Positions 47,699 through 61,177 of a stretch of DNA of 64,000 bases are shown here, in pieces. The notes under the pieces are model-generated. The model had not been told where the DNA came from, did no database searches, and saw nothing but the letters and a program-made list of their open reading frames with translations. The stretch spans positions 1,364,001 through 1,428,000 of the forward strand of contig CAWUHX010000037.1 of NCBI GenBank assembly GCA_963922205.1. The letters are read 5' to 3'. The translations under genes were made by a program, and so were the position numbers. Each line of letters begins with the position of its first letter. Within the stretch, counting starts at the first letter, position 1. The stretch is from Romanomermis culicivorax (Eukaryota; Nematoda; Enoplea; Mermithida; Mermithidae).

Positions 47699-48640
47699 GC
47701 ATTTGTAACTTGAGCTTGTTCTTTAATTTGGCATTGCACCTGCAATTGCTGGGCTCTTAATTGGTCAGAAAGGGTGCCGATGATTCGATCAATAGTTTGT
47801 ACAGTGGGACCATTGTTGGTAATTCTTGCGGCAGCAGTATTTAGTTGTTCAAGGGCATTGCATGCTTCTAATCAGAAATTTTGGACTTTGCATGCATTGG
47901 CAATGGCTAGACTGTTGCCGTGGTCCCACGTAGTTGCTTGGGTGGCGGCTGGGGCCATTGGTGGGTCGAGACTGACAAAAGAATCCGTAGAATTGGTGTG
48001 GTCAATATTTGGGTCAAGTGCCATGTTTGCAGCAGTGTGTAGTCGCAGTATTTGCAGTGCCCTGAGGCGTCAGCATTATCAGTTGCAGTGGAGCTCAAAA
48101 CTTGTCCCAGAGCTGACAGCATGGCTGTAGTCATTGGTGGGGCGACTATAGAAGTTTGCAGCAACTGTTGGGCAGTTTCTCCTTGAGGCATGGCATTACT
48201 GAAATAAGAAACTTGCGGATTAAGCAGGATAAGGCTCACATAGAGTGGGGCGCTGGGTTGGGCAAAAAACGTGAGTGGTAGTTGAAACAGCCGAAGGAGG
48301 TTGTTGAGCGAAGTTTAGTGTCCAGTGTGCGGCATTTGTAGGGGCATTGGGCGAGCTTGAACGTGTATCATGTCATAACTGATTCTTAGGCATTGTTTTA
48401 TGGGCGGCATAGTCATAAGCCATTTGTAAAATTCTGTTTTGTATCCTTGACTGCAAGAGCTGCATGGGCGATTTTCCAGACTTGAAAACAGGGATCTGAT
48501 GCAGCGCTATGGCGTGGAAACAAGGCATGCAAACCAAGCGGCTCACCAGTGTTGTATTTGTATAAATATGTCGGGGCATAGATATTGATGGGAGGCAGGA
48601 GTTGTCCAGGGATCGACCTTAATGCATGTGTTTCCAACAC

Positions 48641-51039
48641 CCATGCTTACCCGAGAAACTAAACTCTTAAAGTACTTAAACCCCAAATAAAATAATCCAA
48701 ATTAGAAAACCTTCTGTTTCCTAATTTGAATTCCCAAATGCTTAAGTCCAAGAAAAGGAGAGGTTCCTCGTATAAATTTTACCTAATAAAACAACAACTT
48801 ACATAACCAATATACAATACTGCGAAGGAGCAGAGTTAATACAATGAGCATTCTATGTGCTAACAAAACTAAAGGCATGAGGAATGGTGACTAATAGAAA
48901 AATATAATGACAATAATAATAAGAGAGCTCACTGGCATGCATACCGAATCAGGGCTACAGTAAGATGCTCCAAATTGGTCTGCTTTGCCTGATCCGATTT
49001 GTACTTATGCATGTCTTTGAAAAATGGACAAACTATTATAAAATCCTAAAAATCAGTGGAAACACACTACAACATAAGGTGGTGCATAAAAGTTGGCGGG
49101 AAACCAAGAGATGAAACAGTGGCAACAGTTTGGTCCAATAAGAACTTCCACAAAATTACTTTTAAAAAGTCAAATCATCTGCATTTTGTCACAACTTTTA
49201 AGTAACTTTTCAATTGTCAAAAAACTATTTTTAAAATCAGCTATAGGTGTGATTGAAATAATTGTGCATATAGTGTAATGTTCATTACTGATCATTTAAA
49301 TTACAAAATAAAAACTTTACTATGAGTCGAAAAATTTTCTTCATTCTATGAAAAAAAATTATTCGGTAAAAAACTGCAACAACTTTTTAATACCTGCTTT
49401 CTCTTTTGTCTGAATAAAAGTGCTTGTCAGAGGAAGTTGTGGAATGGAAATGCATAAATTATTCAGGTGAGCTATTGTACCAAAGAAATGAATTTACATA
49501 TTGAAATACTTTAAAATGATTAGATGCAAAATGACCATTTAAATCTTATTGCAATTTTAAAAATTTATAACATTTTTGGAGTAACAGGACACATAGAGTA
49601 ATGGGAATTTTAAAAATAAATTTATAGCATTCTTGACATAAGGGAACACTTGTAATAAAGGGACACAATGCAGTTAACATTGTTTTTGAATATGTTTGCT
49701 AAGTGTATATTATTATGTGCTGGACCATATACTGCAATTGTTCCATATGTTGTCCTTAAAGTCATTGATTTTTTATCATTATCAAAAAAATCATGATTTC
49801 ACTAGAAAATTGTGATTTCACCTAAAAGTTGCGCTTTGGCACAAATGTACTGCCTATCAAATTTTTTCTGTTTTTCAGTGTGCAAGGTGTATTCAGCATA
49901 GGTATAGCCGATATAGGCCAAGTAGTTTTTTTAACATGTAAGGTACATACAATGTGCATGATGCACAGTATAAGATAGTGTAAATGATGTTTTATGGTGT
50001 CAGAAATATTTTTTAGGGTGGGTGGACAGGGGACAGAAGCAGGAATATTTGTGTGTATTCCCCACAAATGTTGAAAAATGGGTATGACTAATCAGCAGAA
50101 CCTGCATGCAGATGCGGATGTTGTGCAAGTCTTTCCTTGGAGGTAAAGAAAGATGATTGTTCAGGAATTAGTTAGAGCTTCTCCTTGGCTAGGCCTCAAA
50201 TATAGTACAACAGTTCTTGCCCAGACTTGGCAACAACAACAACTACTAATTAATGGGCCCTGACAGAGCAGACCTTGTCGACTCCCAGGGGAAAATGAAT
50301 ACCCACTGGAAAAAAGGATGTAGAGGAGTCCCTGACTGATATGTTTTCTACCTGACATCTGCAAGAGGCTTCACTTGGGCCTAAAGCCCTTTGTGTACCT
50401 GCAGTACACTGACTCAAAATGCAAATAACTATATTAAACAATAACAAAGTTAAGAATGTGGACAGACCACTAAAATATTTATGTAAATCATAAAACTAAA
50501 GCAGTGATAAAGCTTATTTGTGGGCACTGGCATATATTATACCAAAAAATTATCAAGAATAAGAATGATCTCATCATAATTTTTCTTCTTTCTTTGGCTT
50601 TCCATTGCCATGCAAATTTGTCTGCTCCACTGGTCACCCATCATTGGTTCGCATGTCCATCGACTTCCCGATTGCAAAATGGGCAGCAACAAGGTGCCCA
50701 ACACAAACGGCGGATATGGTGTAATTGGCAGATGCAGATACTGATGATGGATAACCTGCACTTTTTGGGTGGATATTGAGGTGTAATCAGTGGATGTGGA
50801 AAATGACGGAATCCGCCCTCTCCTAGTCTAAACAGCAGATATGCTTGGTCCAAATTTTCAGCACTTATGCCTGACTCCTAAACTTTTTGGTGGATATGTA
50901 CGTCTAAGAGTGGAAATGTAAGTCAGAGGATCGGCATCCCTCATCCACCATATGACTAAAAGGTGGTGGAATTTCGTGGATGTAGGGAATTAGATGTGGC
51001 AGGATTGAATTTTTAATTTTGCAACAGTATTATAATTGT
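48641..51039. other. Stretch without a recognised gene
   Basis: No coding gene. Near 49575-49680 diverged copies of the GGTAACRGGACA motif (GGAGTAACAGGACACATAGAGTAATGGGA) recall the arrays at 21.7 and 25.0-25.8 kb. 50160-50440 holds GC-richer text (around CAACAACAACAACTACTAATTAATGG) that could be a SINE-like repeat, but no RNA polymerase III A/B box is clear. Confidence 0.35.
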
Positions 51040-51195
51040 GAATTAATTCTTAAATTAAATTTTTATTGAATTAAATTTTTAGCTGAATTAAATTTTTAAT
51101 TGAATCAAATTTTTGATTGAATTAAATTTTTGATTAAATTAAATTTTTGATTGAATTAAATTTTTAATTGAATTAAATTTTTAATTGAATTAAAT
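51040..51195. repeat. 17-bp AT-rich tandem repeat
   Basis: About eight copies of ATTGAATTAAATTTTTA with single-base variants, directly abutting the CTTT tract. Confidence 0.8.
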
Positions 51196-51813
<618 letters not shown>

Positions 51814-54221
51814 GGTTAATTAGTTAATGGAAGTAGCTATGCTAACGGCCACGGCTGACAGAATATAATTATTACTACACCCACGATCAACGCGAAGCGC
51901 CAAAAATTTTTGACGTTTTGACCTTCTAAAGTTCACCAAAATGTATCTTTTCGGTTTTGAATTCCTTTTGAACCATGATCTTAATTATTTTCATTTTCAG
52001 AACTTGAGTTTGGGGGGGGCGGCGATCCCCCCCCCATCCACCACATGGCTCTGTAATAGAACGGGCTGCAGGCCCCATCTCCAAAGTCCTGTAACTCAGT
52101 CAATTTTTAACCAATTTACTCGTTTCAAAATTAAATAGATAAAGTGAGTTCAGTTTGCGAAAAACTGCTACCGAAGCGATCCCTTCCCAAATGGAAGACT
52201 GGTAAGATTTTCAAAGTGTGAAGCACTAATCACCAGGTTCAGCTAATCACGATGTCAAGATTATTTTCTTACAGAACTAACAATCCTCAAGTCAGGCTTA
52301 GGGCTAGCTAATACTAGGGTTAACCCTTTTGTTCCCGAGTTATGAAATGTGAAAAGAAAAATTTTTCCACTCAAAAAATTGATTGAAACCAAAATATCAG
52401 AAGTTCGAAGAAAAACACATTTGCTGACTAGTAGTCATTTGATGCTGTAAACATCAATGTGGATAAGAGACTCCGATATTCTCAATCAACAATTTATTAA
52501 GATTGAAGGTAAAATTATATACTTCTGTGCATATCAAACCTTGTAGAAGATGACTATGGAGTGCGGTTAGCAACATCATATGGCGATTTAGCCATATATT
52601 CTAATTTAATTTCTAGCACCCTTGAAAATTTGTGCAGATTTTCAAATGCAACATTGTTATATGCCCAGTATGTATTTCCTACATAAATGTTATGCACAAG
52701 CTAGACTTTAATCATTGCTGATGTCACTGCCTTTCTTGAGTTTTCGGGAATTACTGTAGATTTAGGTAGCAACAAACTAAAACTAGGGTTTTTGTTATTT
52801 ATTTGATAACTTACAGTAAATAAGGTGGATAAGGGGATATGTAAAAAGGCGTGACAGAGATGTGCAAGGGCGGCGCGTAGCAATTGGACGTAAAAAGTTG
52901 ACACAAATTAATTGAAAATAACGATCGTTTTCGGGTAATGGATGACAATTTGATAAGCAGGGATATGGCTGGTTTCGAAGCCTGAATCCCATAAAGTATA
53001 TGGGCAGCACAATTGCCCCAAACTAAAACGCGAATTATTTCAATTCAGAGTCCCATGGACTGTAAGGTGCGAGTGAGCAAAGTCTTATAAAGAAAAAACC
53101 ACCGAAAGCAGTGAGCATAATCACCTAAAAAACCAAAAACTGAATCTTCTCCAATTTCCAAGTCAACATCCATGTTCTTGGGGCGTGGTTCCGGAAGCCC
53201 CGCTGTGCATTAGAGTACAGTAGCACCTGCTACATGAATTATTTTCCAAATTTTTGGAGGGTTCAAAACATATGAACCCATTTTTGTATTTTGGGGAAAA
53301 GTGTTTTTTGTTTTTGAATGTGTCAACCTTTCCGTTTCCCGCTGAGTAAATTACGAGTGTGAAAATGTGTGACAAAAACAAAGTACTTGAAAAATAGTCT
53401 GGTTTCCAACTAGGAACCCAGACTCTCGAAAACAATAGAGAATACTAATGGATTTCTAATATGGTACATGTGACAAGAAAATGAGGAATAACTAGAGTAT
53501 ATATATTTTCACAAAAATTTACACAAAATTTATACAAATTTTTACACTCCTTGACACTGATCATCTCCTCTGGAAAAGTACATTGTAAAACATGATTTTT
53601 CCCTTGAAGCAGGAAGAATACCTAAGATTCATGCCTATTGAGATAGATTAGGTGATCAAATTTGTCACTGGATAGGTGCTGAAAATCGACTCCAACTATT
53701 TTCCAGACAAGTGGTGCAATATCACAAAACTGAAAAACAGAGACTTGTTCTGAGAATGGAAAGTATCAGAAAACAGAAACAGACATTGTTGAAGTGGCGT
53801 GAGATAGTATTCGAAATTGACAACAGACAACATTCAGTTTGTCACGTGCCGACGGATTTCATCCAACGTCACGTGATTTACATCACAATTTTCCATTATG
53901 TTTTTCGTTACGTTTTGTGCTACAGTAATTTGCATCAATTTTGTGTTTCGTTTTTATACTTTTTACATGCAATTTATGAGTGTACTTTTTATGTTTATTT
54001 CTGTTGCTTTTGCACACTTTTATTTCTGTTTCGATTTATTATTTTCAATCGCACACGTAGACTACGGTATGTACCCGCTAGTCAAGAATTTCCGTTAGAG
54101 ATAAGCTCTCCGAGCTCATCGCTGTAATTAGAGCACAACGTGCACTTCTTATCAGTACAAAACTAGCGACGTTTCGCAACATGAAACGACTAGTTGGAAA
54201 TTCTCACTAGTGACGTTCCTA
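51814..54221. other. Stretch without a recognised gene
   Basis: No motif-bearing gene. A C8/G7-rich hairpin-like knot lies near 52013-52032 (GGGGGGGCGGCGATCCCCCCCCC). A 138-codon frame at 53711-54127 is hydrophobic (Phe/Tyr/Cys-rich) without recognisable family. 54166-54200 has an inverted repeat CTAGCGACGTTTC...GAAACGACTAG. Confidence 0.35.
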
Positions 54222-54610
54222 TGTTAAGCATGGAGAGTGAAAACTCGCCCCAATGCTTAACATTGTGAACTGGAAAATGTCTATGTGATCATAGGCATCT
54301 TCTGCAACGATTTCCACTGCAGAAGTTAGCTTGGGGGAGTGTTAACTCCGCCCAAAGCATACTGTAGTTTATGGAGCCCTTTAAAAGGGCATGTTTTGTC
54401 TTTTTGTCACTCATTCTTGGGCCTAACTGGTTTTCGTCGTTTTTAGCCTTACGTCGCATTCGCTGTCGTCAATTTTATTATATTTTATTGTTGTCAACTG
54501 CGCCTTGCCGTACGTCGAATAAATTTACATATTTTCGCCCCGGCCTACATACTCGCATCGCCTACAGTAACCCGACCGTAGGAACCCCTCCCCGTCGCCG
54601 TCTATTGTAG
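54222..54610 (+). repeat. Possible 5' LTR of the downstream element
   Basis: Starts TGTTAAGCAT with an inverted copy ATGCTTAACA at 54253-54262. It contains a promoter-like CCCTTTAAAAGGGC near 54380 and AATAAA at about 54520, then a sharp change to GC-rich text. The partner LTR is outside the window, so the borders, and even the LTR nature, are unproven. Confidence 0.3.
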
Positions 54611-56620
54611 AACCCCGTCGCCCCTCGCTGAGGAAACATCCGTTATTGCCGCCTGCCAATCAGCAGCCGCCGAACCCCACGCCGAATCACCTGGATTCCC
54701 GTTCCCGTACATCGCCGTCCGTAGGACCCCCTTTGACCCCGGACCCGTCGCCCAGCATCGAGTAATTTGAGAAGAGGTGTCGTAAGTCTTCTCAGGGGTT
54801 ATTGTTGTTGAGGGTATATTTGTGGGAGTCTCCCCTAAGCTAGTTTTCCCCGAAGGACCCTCAGTTAAGAGAGCCCTCAGACCCTTAAGGTCAGGGCCAA
54901 TAAGGGGATTTAGGTTAACAATCGGGTCCCCTACAGTACGCCATTCCTTGAATGGCACCGTCCCCCATTCTGGTGAATGAGGATTAGGGATTGGCACCCC
55001 CGACCCGGCGGCGTTGTCCATTATTCTACAGCATTAACCCTAGGACAAGGCCGAGGTACACCATAGGTTTACCTGTGGTAGTACCAGCTGGGTTGGGTTC
55101 CCGAAACAGAAATACATACTGGAGCCACCCCACGGGGTCACAGCATGTCACCTACCGTGTCATGGCCATGTTTCCTATGGGATGTGGTACGGGTTTTTCC
55201 CGTCAATGTGACTGATCACTAATCTGTTTAATGTGACATGGCGAGGCTGGAAAATCGACCTTTAAGTCTGACTTCACAGTCCTTGGGAACGAACCTTTTA
55301 CCCTTTTGAGTGAGATACCTCTTTCAATTAGGTAACTTTTCGGTTTGAGTAGGGGACACCTCCATCAGATCATGAGAATCGCCACTTGAGTGGGGAAACC
55401 TCTCTCAGGTCTGCTGATTCACATTCCGAGTGGGATCACTGACCCTTAGGATGAAATTTTTGCCCTCATGTAAGCGGATACGCCTGTAAGAAGGTACACT
55501 GCCCCTTAGGTTGGAATAGGCCCTTATATTCGAGTTTAAGGCCAACTCAGATAGCACCACATTTGAATATAATTTAATTACTGTAGGTCGGGATTTGCCC
55601 CATGCGTGATTAATTTAATGATTCTTGCGCGTAAATTAATGCCTTATGAGTATAGTAACTCCCGTAAGCTTTAATTATTCCACTGGTGTCGATTTTTCCC
55701 CCAGATTTAGTCCCCAAGAGTCATAAAATTCCCAGAGTTGAGTAAATTGAGTATTCTGCCGTAAATCTCCTCTGAGCTTTCAGTTTCCTTTTTCCTTCCA
55801 TTTTTCTCTTCAATTTGAGCCTCCATTCACTGCGTGTGATCGGATAGGTTACTGTAGCGCTGTAGGCCTTTTGGTTACAGTACGACTGCGAGTTGCACGT
55901 ACTCTAACTACAGTATACCTGGGTACAGGTACTTGAGTATCACAGCCCTTGAGGTTTTCACAGCCCCTGAGAGTTTCAGGATCTCCGATCACAAGGTACA
56001 GTACACCCTCTACTCTTGATTCTGGACGTCAAGTGTGGTCGTGATTTGTTATCTGTGTCTGGTATGTGTGTCAACACATTCTTTCAAACTTTTTCTTATC
56101 TTCACTGAGCACTTGCCAAGTTGCTCATTTTTCTGGCCAAACCAACCAAAAATTTTACTGTTGACACATCTAACACCGTACTTAGCAGATCACATTGCTT
56201 ATCTTTCGGGTCTCAAATTTTATTCTATTTACTTTACTTTTTATTTTCTCAGTCTTCTATGCGTAGCGTGTGACCCAATTATAATAATTTTTCACCCAAT
56301 AAATTTTTCTTATCTCAAAAATCAACTCAAATAAAACTAATAACCCATTTTTTCTTTTTCCTTTTCTCCCTTTTTTTCTAAACAAACAAATTAAAATTTA
56401 TTCTTTTTCCTACCAAAAACAAACAAAACATTCTATCTTCCACTTCTATTCAAATTTATCAAAAACAAAACTTTTTCTTCATCAGTCACACATGCGTCAT
56501 AGTTGGCAACCGTTCAGTAGGTCATTTTTATTATTTTTTCCACTACTGCACGGTCTTTCTTCTTTCTTTTTTCTCTCTCTAGGTGGTTGCACGTGGTGAG
56601 GATCTTACCGGTCGGGACCA
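54611..56620 (+). other. Leader-like non-coding region, part 1
   Basis: 2 kb of GC-richer sequence without a supported gene. GAGTGGGGAAACCTC/GAGTGAGATACCTC-type words recur over 55300-55500. From 56290 it is AT- and pyrimidine-rich. A long minus-strand frame at 54602-55021 is probably fortuitous. Confidence 0.4.
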
Positions 56621-57480
56621 CTGACGTCAGCGACAACTACTTATTGGGTTGTTGTTATGAGGTGTTGTGTCTTGTGCGACCCCACCTCTGACGTCCGCAA
56701 CTACCTCACATGCTGCTGTTGCACTGAGGCGTGACTAGCGTGGTCATGCCTCTGGCGTCAGCAATGGCCGCATAGCATGTGGCCATTAAGGGGTTGATGG
56801 TTCTCGGTGTCCTCCCCCTGCATCTGCAACAGCTGCATCCCTTGCTGTTGCTTTAAGGGGTGTGTGGCCCTCCTGCTCTACCTCTGACGTCAGCAATGGC
56901 AATGTAGCAGGTTGTTATTGCGGGATGGTGACCGTATGGCACTGTCTTTCTGACGTCTGCAACAGCAGAGGCTCGTGTTGTTGCACTAGGATTGGTCGGC
57001 TATTCCGACTTCAGTCCTTGATGTCAGCAACAACAATGCATCGTATTGTTGTTCGAAGATGTGAGGCCTTACAAACCGCACATCTGGCGTCTGCAACAAC
57101 TGCATCTCATATCATTGTCGTAGGATAACTGAGACTCAGCTATTACCTTTCGACATCAGCAACGGTGATGCTCCGTGTTGTCGTAGCAAGGTTGCTGGCC
57201 TAGGGCCCTATCTACTGATGTCCACAATGATAAGTCTCTATTCCAGTATCGGAATTCAGACCTTACAGTCTTATTCTGGCGTCAGCAATGGCCATGCCCC
57301 GTATTGCCGTAAGGAGTTTGTAGCCGTAGGCTCTTACTTTTTGGCGTACATACTGCAATATGAGATTATGGCACTTACATCCCAGTCACCTGAGGTCAGC
57401 ACCGAGTGTGTGGTGGCGTATATCACATCTTTTGACGTCAGCACCGGGTTAGTGTGGGTTTCCAAGATGCCACTTGAGTC
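56621..57480 (+). repeat. Array of ~66-bp units, many forming hairpins
   Basis: About 14 units start at TGACGTCAGCAAC-like boxes near 56622, 56689, 56753, 56819, 56885, 56951, 57019, 57084, 57150, 57215, 57277, 57341, 57391 and 57432. The period is 62-68 bp in the first eleven or twelve. The boxes are conserved while the following arms vary, yet the arms stay complementary within a unit. Examples: AATGGCCGCAT/ATGTGGCCATT (56763-56786), GCAACAGC/GCTGTTGC (56826-56851) and CAACAACAAT/ATTGTTGTT (57028-57053). The box TGACGTCA(GC) is also the core of CRE/Maf-type bZIP sites. Confidence 0.85.
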
Positions 57481-59284
57481 ATAGGTGTTGATCGGAACAT
57501 TACTTTCTCACCTACGGCTCTTGTTTTAGGGTTGTGTCTGTGTATTCCTGGTGCCTGGGAAACATCAGTCAATATGCTCACGCAACCTGAGATGCACTCG
57601 GTCCGTGGTACTGATCAAGTTGTCCGCAAGGGTAGCGGCACTGATGGATCAGCACGTGACTACTCTTTTAAGCTTTAACTGCAGGTTTGAACGGGTTTTC
57701 ACTCGGCCTCAGCTGGGTTGGTTGTTCAACATACGCAACCGTTAGGCATTTGCAGTCAGTACTGCCTGTGTCTAACAACCGCAAGGGTTGACAACCTTCT
57801 TTTAAATTTCTTATCTAAATTCTCGCATTTCTTTCTCATCTATAATCTCCTTTAGTGTCCCCACCAGAATAATTCCTCAGGAATTACGGCACAGCCACTG
57901 GTTGGGCCTGAAGTGTAAAAGACCCCCCTGTATTCATTTCTTTACACTCAAACGCCTTCATTAGCTGGCCTAATAATGTCCGCACTAGAGTCGCCCTTAA
58001 TCCTGAGTCCGCCTCCGTTGGTTTGTCCCTTAGCATAATAGTCCGCCTAAGGGAAGGTGTTCGAGTCCGCCTAAACAGGTTACAACTAAGTCCGCCTTAG
58101 CTCCTCACTTTACACTCATTTATTTGAGACAGACTGTACCCCTGATCTCAAGATGCGTTGAGCCTAGCCTCGATTCATAGGAGGAAGCCTGCATTTCCCC
58201 ACCTCCACCTTTGGCACAGTTGGGCCAAGGACCCCCATGCCCTTTTACTGACTGAGTGTGTCAGAATAGCACCTTGGTACCTGGTGCTCTTATATCTCAA
58301 CTGGTGACCTGCGATCCTCACTTCATCTCAGTGAATGGAAACCCGGCCCCCAGCTGTATATAATACTCCTGGAGAGTTCCCGTTCTGTTGGAAACGCGCA
58401 TTCCCGTTTTGGGCACGGTTGTAGCATATACGCGAATGACGTCCTCCCGGGATCCTCCTTTCTAGTCATCACGCTTTTCAGAGTTCGCAATTGCTCCTAG
58501 TGAGTGAGGCGGATTGCGTAATAGTGCATTCCCCTTTGCGTAGTCTGGTTTGTAAACTAATTTTGTCCCTATCTATTTGCACCCACTAAGTTTACTTTAA
58601 GTTGTCCCCCTTACTTATTAATTCTTAAGCTACTTCATGCGCTACTCCTGGTGAGTAGGACTTTGTCGGTTACGAGCCCTCCCATATCCCAAAGTTTGTA
58701 AACTAGCACACCGGACCTAACCTCCAAATAAAATTCCCTTTTGAGCGGGTTTATCCGTACGTCCTCACGTCGATTCCTTAATTTTATGGTTGGAGTTCCA
58801 CCACTTTTATTCAAATTTATCTTACTTTTGGTTCAAATAACCGGGTCTTGCCCCATTCATCTCTAAAGTTTGGGTATAATTTTCCCTCTCTTTACACTTG
58901 GGTTATCCCCTCTTTAACTACGTAGGTGACCAGATAAATTCCCTTCTGTGTCAACCTATCTTCTCTCCTGGCTGTTCTGAGAGCTAAAACCTTATTCTTT
59001 TCTAGCCCCATCGCTGAGTGGTGGCTAGATATTGTAAAGAACAAGAGTTACAGCCTCAACACGCCCTCACCCAAACGATCTCGTACTTCCCGCGCTTCCT
59101 CGCCACACGACTACAAAAGTAACACTTACTTCACTTTCACAAAATAGAGACACCTAGACGTTCCTGTCGCCTTAGTACTAAGCTTAAGTAGACGAGTGAG
59201 CCCCTCTCTATTCAGTTTGATTGAATAGCTTCACAGGCATGATTATCAGTCTTAGACACCTTACAGGAAGACGAATTCTCATCT
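57481..59284 (+). other. Leader-like non-coding region, part 2
   Basis: 1.8 kb without a supported gene. GTCCGCCT recurs at about 58010-58100 with intervening CTTAG words. Otherwise it is pyrimidine-rich. It leads into gag at 59285. Confidence 0.4.
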
Positions 59285-61177
59285 ATGAAGTCAGAAATTG
59301 ATTTACCTTCACAGATTGAGAATAAGGTCCAAGCTGCATTTGAGAATGCCCTTGGACCACTCAACCAAAAGCTGGAGGCTATGAATGGCAGAAGGCACCC
59401 TCCTGTGTCCAGCTTCATGGCCCCTCCTGCCTTTTCAGGTGCTTTTGGTGAGTCCATAATGGATTTTATATCTCACTTGACCCGTTTCTTTACACTTCAA
59501 GGGGTAACAGAAGCGGATCATGCATATAAAATTGCGTTCTTGGAGTCTTGCCTCACAGGTCCTGCTCTGGCATCCTACCGGGACTTTAGCAGTGGTACTC
59601 CGCAGCCTACCCACTACGAAGAATTCACGGCTTTTCTTAGGAGAGACTTTCCAGTAGGGCGTGACTCAGATCTGCATCAGCAGTTGATTCAAGATCGCCT
59701 GCAGAAGCGGACTGAGTCCGCGATAGTCTACCTTGAGCACCTTAAGAGACTGTCCAGGGTGGCTTATCCAGATCTCGCGACTGACGTTAGGGATTCAATT
59801 GTAAAACCTATCTTTCTGAGAGGGTTGAAACCAGTCCTTAGAGATAGTATTAAGTTCAGGGAGCTCACAACTCTTGAAGAGACTCTCAAAGCAGCCTGTT
59901 ACGCAGAATCGCAGATTTTTCAGGATGAGATTAGGTATACTGCCCCATCTAATGCTGTTTTCTCTTCAGAACAAAGGACCGCCGACAACGTCAGGTCAAT
60001 GTTGAATCAAAGGGGCACCGCTCAACGTCCGTCGGTAACGCCATCTGACGAAATTCGACATTTACAATCAGAGATGGCCCGGCTTAGGGCTCATGTTGCC
60101 CGACTTACGGCTCAGCAATCACCACCGCCTTCGAGAAATTCGACGCTGTCATTGACGCCATCGACGCGTGCCCAGACTGCCGGCGACCGCCCGTCAGGGG
60201 CACATCTACAGATGTGCTCCTACCATGGACGCTGCACCCACTACCACGCTAATTGCCGGGCTGAACATCCCCATAGCGATGGCCCTAGCACCGCCACCAC
60301 CACCGGTGCCAGCCGTTGCTATTTTTGTCGAACGAGGGCGCACCCGACCAACCGATGTGACAGACCCTGCCCGCATTGCCGAAAGTTACGAGTGCACCGG
60401 GCTTCGGCCTGCCCAAACCGAAGTTCGACATTGCCTGGTGAGACTAATTTTGGTAATTCTAATTACTCTCCTCAGGAGGCAAGTGGAAATTTTTGGGGAT
60501 ATGCTGATCCAACTCCTCACGGGACAGGGAACCAATATCGGTCACCCCCACGGCGAAATAATGCTGTAGGGGCTACCGACGGTCTTCTTCACCCAGATCT
60601 CTTTGATCTGGATGATGAAGTTCTGGCTGAACATCTGGCGGATCACTCACAACTGTGTTATCCTGTCTGTATAATCAGTATTGGGTTTTCAGCTGCCGCA
60701 GTGGTTTCGGCATCGACTCCGTCGTCAGCCTTTCCGCCGCCGCCACCGGAATACGCGACGCCGGTCAACGTAAACCCGTCAACAACACCAAAAACGACTG
60801 GCAACGTCAGCGTAATCGCGTCGTATCGACCGACGGAAAATACAACGGCGCCACCAGCACTTGTTATCAATCAGGGACCGCCGCCCGGAATTCCCACGAA
60901 CTCTGCGTTGGAGGTCGTTGGTCAATTGGAATCAATGAATCTGATAGGTAAACTACCTTCTTTTTCTGAAGTTTCAGATCTGGAAATCAGATGTCCTTAT
61001 AAGTCACCGGCTTTAACGATTTCTTGTTTACAGATTCCTCATCCGTCACCGACGCGATGCCGGCTGTTTGGTCAACCGATTTGGCCAAAAAGTATCCGCA
61101 CCTCCCCTGGGCGCTACTCAACGAGCCGTTCGAGGTTGAGGCGCTTACAGCCGCCCACATCATGCTCTCGGCGCTGA
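59285..61177 (+). CDS. gag: Gag polyprotein of the 3' element
   Basis: 630 codons in the unspliced frame. Residues ~1-35 look like a helical N-terminus. Residues ~45-220 match the retrotransposon gag capsid domain ([19 protein letters not shown], then [13 protein letters not shown] and [12 protein letters not shown]). A coiled-coil stretch ([20 protein letters not shown]) follows at ~255-275. Two zinc knuckles are near residues 344-380: [14 protein letters not shown] (CX2CX4HX4C) and [15 protein letters not shown]. The stretch beyond about 60947 in this frame is Ser/Arg-rich and looks non-native. A candidate intron (60948-61033) would join gag to the frame described next. The start ATG 59285 lies just upstream of conserved text and is plausible. 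Confidence 0.85.
   Translation: MKSEIDLPSQIENKVQAAFENALGPLNQKLEAMNGRRHPPVSSFMAPPAFSGAFGESIMDFISHLTRFFTLQGVTEADHAYKIAFLESCLTGPALASYRDFSSGTPQPTHYEEFTAFLRRDFPVGRDSDLHQQLIQDRLQKRTESAIVYLEHLKRLSRVAYPDLATDVRDSIVKPIFLRGLKPVLRDSIKFRELTTLEETLKAACYAESQIFQDEIRYTAPSNAVFSSEQRTADNVRSMLNQRGTAQRPSVTPSDEIRHLQSEMARLRAHVARLTAQQSPPPSRNSTLSLTPSTRAQTAGDRPSGAHLQMCSYHGRCTHYHANCRAEHPHSDGPSTATTTGASRCYFCRTRAHPTNRCDRPCPHCRKLRVHRASACPNRSSTLPGETNFGNSNYSPQEASGNFWGYADPTPHGTGNQYRSPPRRNNAVGATDGLLHPDLFDLDDEVLAEHLADHSQLCYPVCIISIGFSAAAVVSASTPSSAFPPPPPEYATPVNVNPSTTPKTTGNVSVIASYRPTENTTAPPALVINQGPPPGIPTNSALEVVGQLESMNLIGKLPSFSEVSDLEIRCPYKSPALTISCLQIPHPSPTRCRLFGQPIWPKSIRTSPGRYSTSRSRLRRLQPPTSCSRR
60948..61033 (+). other. Candidate 86-bp intron in the 3' element
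   Basis: Donor GATAG/GTAAAC at 60947/60948 and acceptor TTCTTGTTTACAG ending 61033. Splicing changes gag's frame 2 to frame 1, where protein-like text ([17 protein letters not shown]) begins at once. It could equally be a fortuitous pair next to a frameshift. Confidence 0.4.

Larger units (their letters stand above)
44800..48640 (-). mobile_element. Truncated LTR-retrotransposon remnant (gag-PR)
   Basis: Minus-strand order gag, zinc motif, protease, linker, then truncation near 44800. No LTRs recognised on either side. GC content is visibly higher than the flanks. Confidence 0.65.

Noticed and set aside
50160..50440. tRNA-derived SINE or tRNA gene
   Set aside because: No clear A box or B box and no cloverleaf could be drawn.
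54602..55021. 139-codon minus-strand frame
   Set aside because: GC-rich leader sequence with Pro/Gly/Thr-biased text, no motif, and opposite to all neighbouring genes of the element.
56621..57480. CRISPR array
   Set aside because: Repeats and spacers are not distinct: the variable parts are self-complementary arms, and the context is eukaryotic.
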